From assembly GCF_017355835.1 (NCBI RefSeq), contig NZ_JAFEWF010000005.1:1-64000 (forward strand): a stretch of 64,000 bases of DNA, in the 5' to 3' direction. How positions within the stretch are numbered: position 1 is the first letter of the stretch; each line of letters opens with the position of its first letter. The translations under genes and the position numbers were made by a program. The notes below the pieces were generated by a model that saw only the letters and a list, made by a program, of their open reading frames with translations, was not told where the DNA came from and searched no databases. The stretch comes from Desertivirga brevis. GTDB lineage: Bacteria > Bacteroidota > Bacteroidia > Sphingobacteriales > Sphingobacteriaceae. Of this stretch, positions 35,801-44,427 are shown piece after piece.

Positions 35801-36550
35801 GTTTCCCTTTGAATCTTTGCCTATTGCAGTTACAACATTATCTGCAATGGAATTGGGATCTTGCGGATCGTGATAGTAATACTCGAAAGGTTTAGCCTTG
35901 ATATTTGCTTTGCTTATACCCTTATTGAAAGTGCCAAGCCAAAGAATGTTGTTCCCTCCTTTATAAAGGTAAGATATGTTCAGGTCTCGAAGTGCCCAGG
36001 GATCCGTAGCATTAGTAAAATAGTATTTTTTCTGATTAGTCTTTGTATCGATCTGAACAAGATTTGTGTATTTCTCTAGTCTTAGAATATAATGCCCCAG
36101 GTTGTATTTGACCATTCTTCCATAAATTCTGCGGGAAAAGCTATTTACAAAGGCCTCGGGCAGTCTTTTGGTACTTATCCTGTCGAAGTTATCTTTCTCG
36201 TAATTATACCGGCAAAGCTCGTAACCTGCTTGCGTAGCCACCCAAATATTGCCTTTTGTGTCTTTAATTACGTTATCTATCTGGTTGCTATTGACACTAT
36301 TTATATCGGCAGGATTAAAACGATAGATTTTAAACTGATAGCCATCGTAGCGACAAAGTCCATCAAGCGTTCCAAACCAGACGAAGCCATATTTATCCTC
36401 CGCAATTCCAAAAACTGTGTTTTGCGGCAGGCCTTCTTGCGTACTAATATTTTGAAATTTTAAATTAGGAAGTTGTGCGAAAAGCCCAACATTACTCAAT
36501 ATAAGCGCAATGAACAGAAACGGAAAATAGTGCCTCTTAAACCCCTTCAT
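32816..36550 (-). CDS. hybrid two-component regulator (HTCS) with AraC output
   Basis: 1244 residues. After a signal peptide comes a periplasmic double propeller of Reg_prop repeats (about 30-575, repeated patterns such as DKYGFVWFGTLDGLCRYDGY), a Y_Y_Y domain (about 580-660) and one membrane segment (about 665-690). The cytoplasmic part has HisKA (about 715, FFTNVSHEVKTPLTLILAPL), HATPase_c (NLLSNAIKF, then GTGLGLAYSRGLVEQH), a receiver (about 995-1110, LLIVDDSPDLRHYL, DLVISDVMMPEMDG) and an AraC-type HTH (last 100, VNEVAFLVGFANADHFRRCF). HTCS proteins sense breakdown oligosaccharides and activate utilization genes. The neighbouring phytase/TonB-receptor cluster on the same strand is its possible target, but no SusCD pair is adjacent. 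Confidence 0.93.
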   Translation of the reverse strand: MKGFKRHYFPFLFIALILSNVGLFAQLPNLKFQNISTQEGLPQNTVFGIAEDKYGFVWFGTLDGLCRYDGYQFKIYRFNPADINSVNSNQIDNVIKDTKGNIWVATQAGYELCRYNYEKDNFDRISTKRLPEAFVNSFSRRIYGRMVKYNLGHYILRLEKYTNLVQIDTKTNQKKYYFTNATDPWALRDLNISYLYKGGNNILWLGTFNKGISKANIKAKPFEYYYHDPQDPNSIADNVVTAIGKDSKGNLWVGTYDKGITIIGAKGTRQLSLGKPDKIGLSFNQVRSILCDSRGDVWIGSRKGLLKYDGRSGKTRGFESINRYTHTVFGLIEDKDRNIWIATRREGIFKFIVSRDTLIKYHHKKTLNTRDAKCILQDNSGLIWVGTETGGISVLKPVGDTVKLVNRFLASLSKNNDLIDNHIYSLYEDKDGEIWIGTGGGLQRYSPSSKKFTRYFEGSELEGILIAAITEDSSGRLWISHKKGITRLEKKTGVFRTYSIQDGLQSNDFSEQAVFRNSSEGILYFGSNNGVNYFNPDKVSTDRTLPRTVLTELQILGHPIEINQEVNGRVILRKPLYLTAELQLGYKDKSFSIEFAGLHYANPNGNKYAYKLDGFDKDWTYTDAKRRVATYSNLDPGSYTFQVKSSNSDGIWNEKPVQLSIIIQPPFWASNIAYLFYILLAGGLIYIYHLYSSRFNALQNQVLMKSKEQELEKQKLQFFTNVSHEVKTPLTLILAPLEKLPTLVHDPAAFSEQLRILRSNAERLLRMVNQLLDFRRLETGNTTLDLQQHNLEVLIKQLIISFEPLLKENNKTIRLNSPQNPIVLIYDEDKIEKIFSNLLSNAIKFGASNTIIEVDLQSEIRDATEFVIIAVSNIGREIPESDKEVIFEPFKQGKSSITGGTGLGLAYSRGLVEQHRGSITVSSRSIDSTKEYKELFKTTFTVAIPMNLAATANDEQLREENVQVTQQTYPSDLTTSLFDPGNSNPALINGARPLLLIVDDSPDLRHYLSQHFEPFYDIQEASNGKQGLELAEKNIPDLVISDVMMPEMDGKEFCARIKTNPKTAHVPVILLTAKTPIESEIEGYETGADDYITKPFNLAHLTARVKNLLLSRLHLKEKYRKQISLEPTNDAPVSSDDKLLQNFLKLVEERIADPELNVETICNSIGISRSQLYRKIKTLSGLNVADLIKEIRLKRAKQLLSDRKFNVNEVAFLVGFANADHFRRCFKMEFGLSPSEYQKDQIRQ

Positions 36551-36684
36551 TGTAATATAATGGCCTTGAAGAATGAATTTTATTATTTCATTCTCAATTG
36601 TGATAGTATTTTCTCCTTTAATACATTTCAGACACTAAATATACTCTGTACTAATACTGTTTTCCAATTATTCTTTAAACATGT

Positions 36685-36733
36685 TTATAACCCAACGAGC
36701 TGCCCGTTATAAAGACAGCTCGTTGGGTTATAA
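36685..36733 (-). terminator. long perfect hairpin after the phytase gene
   Basis: An 18-bp perfect inverted repeat (36685-36702 with 36716-36733, loop of 13), 22 bases past the stop of the minus-strand phytase gene. The T-tail is weak (ACATGTTTAA), but position and stability fit the operon end. Confidence 0.7.
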
Positions 36734-36754
36734 TTCGCTATGGCGTCCTCTAAG

Positions 36755-37831
36755 TTACTTCAGCCCAAAATCTTCCCACCTGTAAAATTGAAACGTTTTA
36801 TCATCACTCATAGCCACAAACAATCCGTGTTTGAAATCTTCATTAAGCCGTACGGCCACAACATCCGATCCGTCGCTTGAAAGGGTAGATACCTTAATGG
36901 ATTTTAATAACGTATGAGTATGCTTACCGCCACTACCTTCCCGGCTATAAACCTTGAATTCATTAGCGCTTTGATCTGATACCAGTATATAGCCTTTTCT
37001 TTTCGAGGTTTTATAAATACTGATACCTTCATTATCTTCCCGATATCCCTCAGTACCAAAAAGAGCAAGTTCCTCATTACCTTTGTTGGGGTCAGCAAAA
37101 TACTTTCTAATACCGAACTGCTCGTCTGAATAGTATACATAGCCTAGTTCATTATCTACCGCAATAGCTTCTATTTCTTTTTTACCACTATATTTACCAA
37201 ACTTTCGTACCAATATGGCTTTCACCTGTCCTTTGCCGTCGTCTTCCAGCAAGTATTGCCACAGATAGCCGTCTTTTGGCCCCGTCTTCCTACCAACAAT
37301 CGCATAGATTTTACCAAAGGCATTTTTATATAGGGCAATACCCATAAGGTCTCTGTATTCTGGTTCGCTTTCATTAACAAAGACTGGTATGCCTCCGTTA
37401 TCCACCGGCTGCATGTCGGGCAGAGAGAAGATGCGAAGATTATGGGTCATTCTTTCGGTCGCGACTGCTATATCTACCTTCCTGTTTCCAAGCTTTAAAC
37501 CGTAAGCAATGTCGACGTTGTTAGGTCTTTTTAAACCTTTTACCGTTTTTTCCGGAACAATTTTACCCTTAAGATCAAACACATACAGGCCACCGTTTTC
37601 ATTTTTATCGGTTCCTATTACCAGCGATTCGCCAGGCTTTTTTGAATTTACCCATATTGCCGGGTCGTCGGTATCGAACTCAACTGGTTCTGTTATATAT
37701 AATGGCTTTATTACCTGGGATGATGTAGGGGGGCTAACAGGGCTCTGTCCAAGCTTTCCGTTTGAACAGGACGTGAAAAAAGCAAGAGTCAATGCAGCCG
37801 CTGATATTTTATATGGTTTTAAATCGAACAT
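36755..37831 (-). CDS. beta-propeller phytase lipoprotein
   Basis: 358 residues: lipobox FFTSC (Cys22), then a six-bladed beta-propeller phytase domain (about 45-355). Marker segments are VEFDTDDPAIWVN, LVIGTDKNENGGLYVFDLKG, KRPNNVDIAYG and EAIAVDNELGYVYYSDEQFG, followed by GYREDNEGISIY. Beta-propeller phytases cut calcium phytate (inositol hexakisphosphate) to lower inositol phosphates and phosphate, with Asp/Glu-bound calcium ions in the active site. As a lipoprotein it should work on the cell surface. It is the third gene of a unit (TonB receptor, acidic lipoprotein, phytase) with gaps of about 20 bases, which ties phytate breakdown to TonB-dependent uptake. Confidence 0.92.
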   Translation of the reverse strand: MFDLKPYKISAAALTLAFFTSCSNGKLGQSPVSPPTSSQVIKPLYITEPVEFDTDDPAIWVNSKKPGESLVIGTDKNENGGLYVFDLKGKIVPEKTVKGLKRPNNVDIAYGLKLGNRKVDIAVATERMTHNLRIFSLPDMQPVDNGGIPVFVNESEPEYRDLMGIALYKNAFGKIYAIVGRKTGPKDGYLWQYLLEDDGKGQVKAILVRKFGKYSGKKEIEAIAVDNELGYVYYSDEQFGIRKYFADPNKGNEELALFGTEGYREDNEGISIYKTSKRKGYILVSDQSANEFKVYSREGSGGKHTHTLLKSIKVSTLSSDGSDVVAVRLNEDFKHGLFVAMSDDKTFQFYRWEDFGLK

Positions 37832-37852
37832 TCTTTAATGGATTATTCCTTG

Positions 37853-38881
37853 CTACTTTTCAAGTTTGAGGCTTACTTCTTCGGTTTCTATGTCATCGTA
37901 TTCGCCCTTAAGGGTAAGAGTAAGGACTTTCCCTACCAATTTGAATGAGCCTTTGTAGCTAAACTCTTTTTCCTGGCCATTCTCCTGTTCCACTTCACCC
38001 TCAAGTTCAAGGTCGCCCTCCAGTTTATCATCTTCAATTTCCTCAAGGTCGGCCTCTATTTCAATTTCTTTATTTTTAATTTCTTTCTCGCCGCAATCGT
38101 CAACTTCTTCAGTTTCCTTTAGTACCACAACAGCTTTCAGCTCGCCGTATTCAAATTCGATCTCAATTTCCTTAACATCGTTTACTGATAGCTTGCGAAT
38201 ATCTTCGTTAACCAGCCCGAAAAGGCTTAGGAATTTTTGAAACTCTGCCGGGTCTTTAATGTCCAGCTCATATCCACCATAAATACCTTCATCATCCAGT
38301 ACTTTATATTCAAAAGTATTAGAGGTATTAACCACTACTTTCTCATTTCCAGCCTTTAAACCGCTTAATTTGATTTCTAAGCCTCGTGAATTAGTGTTAA
38401 AAACTTTGTCGTCGAAAAGTTCCTCGTCTGTTTCAAACTCAACTTCTATTTCCTCTACTCCGGCGGGGAAGGTTACACTGCCTTTTCCCGTGTTCTTATC
38501 AAAAACAAGTTTAAGGTCAATATCCTGATCTTCAGAGGTTGTACAGTCGTCTATCTCATAAAAAGCTTTTGCATCCTTAATATAAGAGGAGAGGGTATTA
38601 AAACCCTTTAAGTCGGTAACCTCGAAAGATACAGTTACATCTTCTTTCAACGGAATTACTTTTCCGCCTAACTCTTCGCGATCGGGGTCTACACGGTCAG
38701 CCAAGGTTATTTTAAAGCTGAATTTATCTTCGTCTTCAAGACCTCCATCCCCCTCGTCCGAAAGTAAAAGGATCTGAGGAAAGTCGCCTTCCACAAGGGG
38801 ACTAACAAGATTGTCGTTTTGTTTATCACAGGCTGAACATGCCAACAACATGGCGCATGCCAGATAATTGATCTTTTTCAT
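37853..38881 (-). CDS. highly acidic lipoprotein in the phytase operon
   Basis: 342 residues with lipobox LACSAC (Cys18) followed by DKQND. The protein is extremely rich in Asp and Glu; residues about 255-305 are almost all E, D, K and I/L (for example NKEIEIEADLEEIEDDKLEG). Strand-rich segments such as VSFEVTDLKGF, GSVTFPAGVEEIEVEFETDE and FEYKVLDDEGIYGGYEL recall Calx-beta-like calcium-binding beta-sandwiches, a suggestion and not a firm match. It sits 20 bases after the TonB receptor and 21 bases before the phytase gene. A surface partner that holds calcium or calcium phytate for the receptor is an attractive inference. Confidence 0.8.
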   Translation of the reverse strand: MKKINYLACAMLLACSACDKQNDNLVSPLVEGDFPQILLLSDEGDGGLEDEDKFSFKITLADRVDPDREELGGKVIPLKEDVTVSFEVTDLKGFNTLSSYIKDAKAFYEIDDCTTSEDQDIDLKLVFDKNTGKGSVTFPAGVEEIEVEFETDEELFDDKVFNTNSRGLEIKLSGLKAGNEKVVVNTSNTFEYKVLDDEGIYGGYELDIKDPAEFQKFLSLFGLVNEDIRKLSVNDVKEIEIEFEYGELKAVVVLKETEEVDDCGEKEIKNKEIEIEADLEEIEDDKLEGDLELEGEVEQENGQEKEFSYKGSFKLVGKVLTLTLKGEYDDIETEEVSLKLEK

Positions 38882-38901
38882 TTTAAATTAATAGGATAGG
38901 G

Positions 38902-41610
38902 TTAGAAATTAAACTTCACGCCAAAACGCGACCAGTAGGAGTAGTATTCTCTTTGAATTAGTTGGGATTTATTCCCCTGATACATTTCAAATGGTGCATT
39001 GGTAAGGTTTAGGAATTCACCAAAAAGGCGTATTTGTCTGGTAAACGCATAACTCGCACTAGCATCCACTTGTATCCTGCTTTTTACATAGATATCTTCA
39101 TTTTTTGTTCCGCCAACCTCCGACAACCTACTACCATTCAGGTTAATAGAAGCACGTAGGTTAAGCTTCTTTCGCTCGTATGCTAAAGATCCATTCCCTA
39201 CACTTTCGGCTTGACCGGGTAGGCGTATTTCTTCTGTAACATTAGCCGATTCAGCATTAGCGCTGCGACTCTGAATAGTAGCTTTAGAGTTAGTATAGGT
39301 ATAGTTCAGGTATACGCTGAAATCTTTTAATGCGGGAACAAAATTAAGCCTCCTTTGGAAAGCCAATTCAAATCCGGTAAGCTTGGCTTTGTTACCATTT
39401 TGCGCTTGTATAATATCAATTGCAGAGATCGATGGTGTTCCTGTTAGTGGATAGGGAGAATTGAACAATACTTTGCGATAAATAAAATCGTTTAACGACT
39501 TGTGGAATACCCCCGCTGATACTATCCCTACAGATCCAAAGTAGTGCTCAGCCATAAGATCATAATTAACTGCACCCACTGGTTTTAGTGCGGCATTACC
39601 AACATTTGCAATCCTATCTTCGCGGTTGATCTCCTGAGAAGGAATGATCTCAGAGAAATTAGGTCGGGCATATGACCAAGTAAGGGCAGCACGCAGGTTA
39701 CTGAACTTATTTAACTCGTATTTCAAGTGAAACTGCGGAAGCAAGAAGTCATAATTGCTTTTTCCCGATACTGGTACGATATCCTCAAGATCGCCTGCCT
39801 CATCAATCAATACATCGCTTGAATTATATCTTACCCTGGTTTGTTCGTAACGAACACCGGCAAGTACCATCAGCTTTTTGATCTGCTGCCTTGCCATAAA
39901 ATAGGCCGCCGTTACATCTTCTTCTGCAGAGAAAGCTTCCAGAGCTTCATCAATTGCCTTGTCTTCTATTTCAAGTTCAAAATTTGCCGGATTAGCATTG
40001 TAATAATTTATCAGGGAATTAATGGCAAGAGGACGTCCAAGATCGTATTTTCCTGAAAGAAACTCGTCTTTAACCGGATCTCCAGTAAATGCATCAAGAT
40101 TAGGAACTCCCCCCAAATTGCCAAAGGTATTTTGTTTGATCCTATAACTTTTTGATTTTGACCTGATCTTGGCTCCAAACTTAATTAGTCCTGTACTTTC
40201 ATTCAACTTGTAGGGGAGGCCGAAGTTAAATTTTGCAGTAAGATTTTTATCCTTTGCAAGGGTATTTCCGAAGCCGATCTCGTCAAATTCGTAGGATGAA
40301 TTATCTGTATAGTTTGCCGCAACAATACTGGGATACCTGGGATTTGTAAAGCTTAAGTTGCTTGGGATACCAGCCACAAAAGATGCTTCGTTGTCGTAAG
40401 GGGTATGTTGTTCACCATAGCTGTATTGTGCCTCATAGTCCAAAAAGAAACGGCTGAAAGTATGCTTAGCACCTGCATTTAGTGAGGCAACAGATTGAGC
40501 TTCAAAACGATCTTTTGTAAGCTTTTCAATTTCCTCATCTTCAGGAATGAACACATATCTTCTACGCCACTCCCTGTCAGTAAAGCGAGAATAAAGCGAT
40601 TTGAAATATATTTCATGTTTGTTATTGAATTTATAGTCGAGCGTAGAGCTTAAACCCAGCCGGGTACGCGTCAATTCATAATCTCTTAGCTCCACCTCGT
40701 TATCTGCAATTGCCCTCTCTACGTTGTCTGAACCAAGGTCGTTATGATAATAATTACCATTCACCATTACACCGAACTTCTGATTCTTTCCAAGACGCTG
40801 CCCGTACTGTAATTGCCCCTGCAGGTTACCTTTTTGCATCAGGTTATTATACCCACTACCTATCGAACCTACTATTTCTGGTTTGCTTGTTTGTGCAGAG
40901 CGGGTAATAAGGTTGATTGAGCCTCCTATGGCATCTCCGTCCATATCCGGTGTTAAGGCTTTTGATACCTCTACCGAAGCTAATTGGTCTGAAGGGATCG
41001 CATCCAAAGCAACGAAGCGAACATCGGCCTCAGGAGAAGGAATTTGTTCCCCGTTGATACTGGTATTAGTGAATTGAGGTGCCAGACCGCGAACAGCAAC
41101 GTAGCGGCCTTCCCCCTGATCTCTTTCGAGTGTTATTCCAGGAACACGTTGTAGAGCTTCAGCTGCATTAGGATCAGGGAAACGCCCAATCTGATCTGCA
41201 GCTACAATATTTTTAATGTTGTCGGCATTTTTTTGTTGGTTGAGGGCCTTTGCTTGTCCTTGTGTGTACCCATTCACAGCCACGTTTCTTAATTGATGCT
41301 GTAGATTGGCCAGGGAGATATTAACTACCTTAACTTCCTTATCCTTCAATTGAACCTGGATAGTCGTGTCACGGTACCCAAGATAGCGAATAGATAAGCT
41401 AACGGTTCCGGAAGTGGTGAACAGTTCATATTCTCCACGAAGGTTACTAGTTGTTCCCTGATTGCTGCCACTAAGCACAACAGTAGCACCAGCAAGGGGA
41501 TGCATACTTTCGCGTTCTGTTATTCTTCCTTTAACTACGCCACGTTGGGCCATTGCCAAAGAACCCAGCATTAAGATTGGAACAGAAATTAAAAATGATT
41601 TGAAGTACAT
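38902..41610 (-). CDS. TonB-dependent receptor of the phytase operon
   Basis: 902 residues with signal peptide (cut after AMA, about 21), a carboxypeptidase-regulatory-like domain (about 24-100), a plug (about 120-240, with AEALQRVPGITLERDQGEGR and ALTPDMDGDAIGGSINL at 218-234) and a beta-barrel ending in Phe (RFGVKFNF). The plug signature is that of TonB-Xanth-Caul type receptors, which take up sugars and other anions in many Proteobacteria and Bacteroidota. There is no STN domain, so it does not signal through FecR. First gene of the receptor-acidic lipoprotein-phytase unit; the substrate is probably an inositol phosphate or a released ligand. Confidence 0.93.
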   Translation of the reverse strand: MYFKSFLISVPILMLGSLAMAQRGVVKGRITERESMHPLAGATVVLSGSNQGTTSNLRGEYELFTTSGTVSLSIRYLGYRDTTIQVQLKDKEVKVVNISLANLQHQLRNVAVNGYTQGQAKALNQQKNADNIKNIVAADQIGRFPDPNAAEALQRVPGITLERDQGEGRYVAVRGLAPQFTNTSINGEQIPSPEADVRFVALDAIPSDQLASVEVSKALTPDMDGDAIGGSINLITRSAQTSKPEIVGSIGSGYNNLMQKGNLQGQLQYGQRLGKNQKFGVMVNGNYYHNDLGSDNVERAIADNEVELRDYELTRTRLGLSSTLDYKFNNKHEIYFKSLYSRFTDREWRRRYVFIPEDEEIEKLTKDRFEAQSVASLNAGAKHTFSRFFLDYEAQYSYGEQHTPYDNEASFVAGIPSNLSFTNPRYPSIVAANYTDNSSYEFDEIGFGNTLAKDKNLTAKFNFGLPYKLNESTGLIKFGAKIRSKSKSYRIKQNTFGNLGGVPNLDAFTGDPVKDEFLSGKYDLGRPLAINSLINYYNANPANFELEIEDKAIDEALEAFSAEEDVTAAYFMARQQIKKLMVLAGVRYEQTRVRYNSSDVLIDEAGDLEDIVPVSGKSNYDFLLPQFHLKYELNKFSNLRAALTWSYARPNFSEIIPSQEINREDRIANVGNAALKPVGAVNYDLMAEHYFGSVGIVSAGVFHKSLNDFIYRKVLFNSPYPLTGTPSISAIDIIQAQNGNKAKLTGFELAFQRRLNFVPALKDFSVYLNYTYTNSKATIQSRSANAESANVTEEIRLPGQAESVGNGSLAYERKKLNLRASINLNGSRLSEVGGTKNEDIYVKSRIQVDASASYAFTRQIRLFGEFLNLTNAPFEMYQGNKSQLIQREYYSYWSRFGVKFNF

Positions 41611-41814
41611 ATGATTTTAATTGTGCAGCAAAGATTAGGTAGCTCTATTTTCCTGGCAATTTTCAGGCGTTACAAAAAGGAAACAAGGCCTCGAAGTGCG
41701 TTAACAGGAAGGCAACAAACACGTGTTTTTGTCTTTCTTTCTATTGAAAGACAGAGTGTTATGGTGTTTTCTTTTGCCATTATCCTTTTGTTAACCATGT
41801 GTTAGCTTTAATGT

Positions 41815-43458
41815 TTAGAGGTTCTGAAGGAAGGCACTTAGGTTTTCTCCTTCCTCAAGGTTTAACTTTTTCCGCAAACGGTAACGAGCAATTCTAAGGC
41901 TGTCTTGCGATATTCCAAGCATTGTTGCAATGTCTGCAGAGTTAAGATTCATTTTAAGAAGGGCCACCAAACGATAATCAGAGGATGTAAGAGCGTTGGA
42001 ATGTTTTTTTAGCCGATCGAAGAAGTTCTCATGTACACGCTCGAAAACGATCCTGAAATCTTCCCAGTTCTTATCCTGGTTGTTATTCTGGTTAATCAGA
42101 TTGATCACCTGTTTTAATTCTTTGCGTTGATCCCTCTTGTCATCCTTGATCATCGCGTTAAGTTTGTCCTTTAACTCATCAAGCAGTTGGTTCTTTTTAA
42201 TAAGGTGCAGCGTGTGACTGGTAAGTTCTTTGCTCTTTAGTTCCAACTCGCCTTTAAGACTTTCTTCCTTAAGGTGCTTACTTCGAAGATCAAACTCAAG
42301 CGACTTCTTCTGACTTTCGTATAACACCCGGTTCTGTTCATTAAGTTGTTGTTCATTTTTAATCTTCAGTCGCTGCCTGCTAATCACACTTATACCAAGG
42401 CAAACTAATAATATGGAGATCAGGATAGTGGAAAAGATGATAAGGAGGTTCAGTTGCTTGTCGTTCTGGAATTGTGCTATTGCATTGTCCTTCTGTTCTA
42501 TTTCGAATAAGGTCTGAAGAACCATCTGTTGATTTTTATTGTCCTCTGAAAAAATCGTTTGGTATATCTCTCTTCCCGCGTCACTATAATAATAGGCGCT
42601 ATCATTCCTACCCATTAGGTTGTAGGTTTTTGAAAGATCTCGATAAGCGCTTGCCAACTGATAGTGTTCTTTCATCCTTGTAGCTAGATCTGCAGCTTTG
42701 TGGGTGTAAAGTAAGGCCTGACGGTAATCGGCGCTTTTACGGTAAACGTCACCCAGGTTATTCAAAACCTCTATCTGGGCCATTTTATCACCTTGATTAC
42801 TGTTATATAGCAAAGCGAGCTTAAAATGCTTCAGGGCCGAATCGAGTCGCATTTTATCCTCGTAGAGACTCCCTATATTTTCGTGTATCTTGGCAATTCC
42901 AGCCTGTGCCTGTGCTTTCTTATATTGTTCTAAGGCCTTGTTTTGAAAATCAAATGCCCTATTATGATCCCCGCTTTTCTCATATGCTTGTCCAATAAGA
43001 CCCATAGATTCAGCAATTCCTATCTTATCCCTGATCCGGTTATAAATATCGAGAGCCTCTTTGAATATCTTTAATGCTACATCGTATTGGTGGGTGTAAT
43101 AATAGGTGTTACCGATCTTATTGAGATTCTCTGCAGTTTCCCGGTCATATTTTTTCTTTCTAAAAAGAGCGTCGGCTTTGTAATAGTTATCCAGCGCCTG
43201 GGAAAATGCGGCTTGATGGTAAAAGATTTCGCCGATTTGCCTGTAGCACGCCCCGACGGTGTAAGTGTCGTCTTTGTTCAAAGCCTCCTGTAACAGACTT
43301 TTAATTTTAAGGTATGCAACATCAGGACTCTGATTGATCAGCATCTGAGTTTGTTGAAGTTTCTTGTCATACCGTCCTTGCCCGAAGACCAAGGATGCCG
43401 GCAGCAAGCAAAATGCAATAAGATAGAAAATGGATTTGTTAAGGCGACTTAAACTCAT
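41815..43458 (-). CDS. TPR protein with C-terminal LuxR-type helix-turn-helix
   Basis: 547 residues from the ATG at 43458 (signal-like MSLSRLNKSIFYLIAFC); an in-frame ATG at 43485 is less likely. Seven or so tetratricopeptide repeats (about 50-300, for example AENLNKIGNTYYYTHQYDVA) lie outside the cytoplasm. A membrane segment (about 330-352) and a charged coiled coil (about 360-470) follow, and then a HTH resembling GerE/LuxR (SADIATMLGISQDSLRIARY, ending LNLEEGENLSAFLQNL). This is a common Bacteroidota one-component regulator layout. It lies 204 bases upstream of the phytase-operon receptor on the same strand and may control that operon. Ligand unknown. Confidence 0.88.
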   Translation of the reverse strand: MSLSRLNKSIFYLIAFCLLPASLVFGQGRYDKKLQQTQMLINQSPDVAYLKIKSLLQEALNKDDTYTVGACYRQIGEIFYHQAAFSQALDNYYKADALFRKKKYDRETAENLNKIGNTYYYTHQYDVALKIFKEALDIYNRIRDKIGIAESMGLIGQAYEKSGDHNRAFDFQNKALEQYKKAQAQAGIAKIHENIGSLYEDKMRLDSALKHFKLALLYNSNQGDKMAQIEVLNNLGDVYRKSADYRQALLYTHKAADLATRMKEHYQLASAYRDLSKTYNLMGRNDSAYYYSDAGREIYQTIFSEDNKNQQMVLQTLFEIEQKDNAIAQFQNDKQLNLLIIFSTILISILLVCLGISVISRQRLKIKNEQQLNEQNRVLYESQKKSLEFDLRSKHLKEESLKGELELKSKELTSHTLHLIKKNQLLDELKDKLNAMIKDDKRDQRKELKQVINLINQNNNQDKNWEDFRIVFERVHENFFDRLKKHSNALTSSDYRLVALLKMNLNSADIATMLGISQDSLRIARYRLRKKLNLEEGENLSAFLQNL

Positions 43459-43616
43459 TGTGAATGCTTCATCATGGAAGCACAAAAGTATAGCCTGGAG
43501 GTTAAATAAAGATTATGCTAGTGTTAGCTGGTGTTTATTCAAAACAAGGGATTCTATAATCTGTATTAAGAAGAAGGGCAGTGGGGATAAATAATCACGT
43601 AACTTAAAACGCTACT

Positions 43617-43991
43617 ATGGTTGAATTATTGATGGATTTTCCAGATCATGTAGCTGCTTACAGAGCAGTAGGATCAGTTAGTAAAGAAGAGTACGAAAGC
43701 ATAGTGATGTCACGCGTTAATGAGGTGGCCGAAAAATATGGAAAGTTAAATTTCATAGTGCTTCTTGAAACCGATATGGACAACTACAGTATTGGTGCAT
43801 TTCTAGAGTACCTTAAGATTAGCTTTCAACACTTTAGTAAGTGGAAGAGGATGGCAATTGTTAGCGACGAAAAATGGCTTAGGACTGCTTATGAAACTTT
43901 AAGCCTTCTTGTTCCTGGAGTTATTAAAAGTTATCCTTTGTCTGAATTTGATAAGGCAAAAGAATGGGTTTCTGGTCCGGCGGAGGTTTAA
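43617..43991 (+). CDS. SpoIIAA-like (STAS/SEC14-type) protein
   Basis: 124 residues of the SpoIIAA-like family (often annotated STAS/SEC14): GKLNFIVLLETDMDNYSIGA, ISFQHFSKWKRMAIVSDEKW, then SEFDKAKEWVSG. This fold is shared with SpoIIAA and lipid-binding SEC14 domains; most bacterial copies have no known function. It ends inside the opposite-strand gene: the last 68 bases (43924-43991) are also the 3' end of the convergent membrane protein gene. The frame carries a clear protein pattern to its very end, so the overlap is likely to be real. Confidence 0.85.
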   Translation: MVELLMDFPDHVAAYRAVGSVSKEEYESIVMSRVNEVAEKYGKLNFIVLLETDMDNYSIGAFLEYLKISFQHFSKWKRMAIVSDEKWLRTAYETLSLLVPGVIKSYPLSEFDKAKEWVSGPAEV

Positions 43992-44427
43992 CTTCTCTGC
44001 TTCGTAGTTTCCATAAAGAAATACTGTAAACCACATGTGCCAGCACAAGGTGCAGGTAGAAAGCCCTCTTGTTAATTTTTGGTCGATAACATGCTGCACG
44101 GAAAGATAACTCCCAAATTATAGAACCAGTAATTCCGCCGAATACACCAAAGGCAGCAGCATGCACGTAATTTGCTTTTGTGTCCTTATGTTTTAGAACG
44201 TAAAGCTGAATTGGCGACCACACGGCTCCCATGGTATAATGAATTAGCCACCCATCTGCTGTTAGCCTTTGCTGGCGCTTATCCTTCACCACCAAATGGT
44301 CTACAATTCCAGCCAGCAACTCTGGTTCCCGGTAGTTTTCCTTTTTCAGAGATGAAATAAGGTAACTAAAAGCAGTCATTATAGATGTTGCGACTGTACT
44401 GGTTAATAAGGTCCTTCTAATTTTCAT
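43924..44427 (-). CDS. membrane protein of unknown function
   Basis: 167 residues with several hydrophobic segments: about 8-26 (STVATSIMTAFSYLI), about 62-75, about 88-106 (YVHAAAFGVFGGITGSIIW) and about 124-140 (FYLHLVLAHVVYSISLW). It resembles the DUF1440/YagU-type or DUF6789-type small membrane proteins in having G-rich, H-containing helices, but I do not assign it. The start overlaps the end of the AsmA-like gene by 11 bases, so the two are coupled. Its 3' end overlaps 68 bases of the convergent SpoIIAA-like gene. The C-terminal tail past about residue 145 is polar and may be less conserved. Confidence 0.75.
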   Translation of the reverse strand: MKIRRTLLTSTVATSIMTAFSYLISSLKKENYREPELLAGIVDHLVVKDKRQQRLTADGWLIHYTMGAVWSPIQLYVLKHKDTKANYVHAAAFGVFGGITGSIIWELSFRAACYRPKINKRAFYLHLVLAHVVYSISLWKLRSREVKPPPDQKPILLPYQIQTKDNF

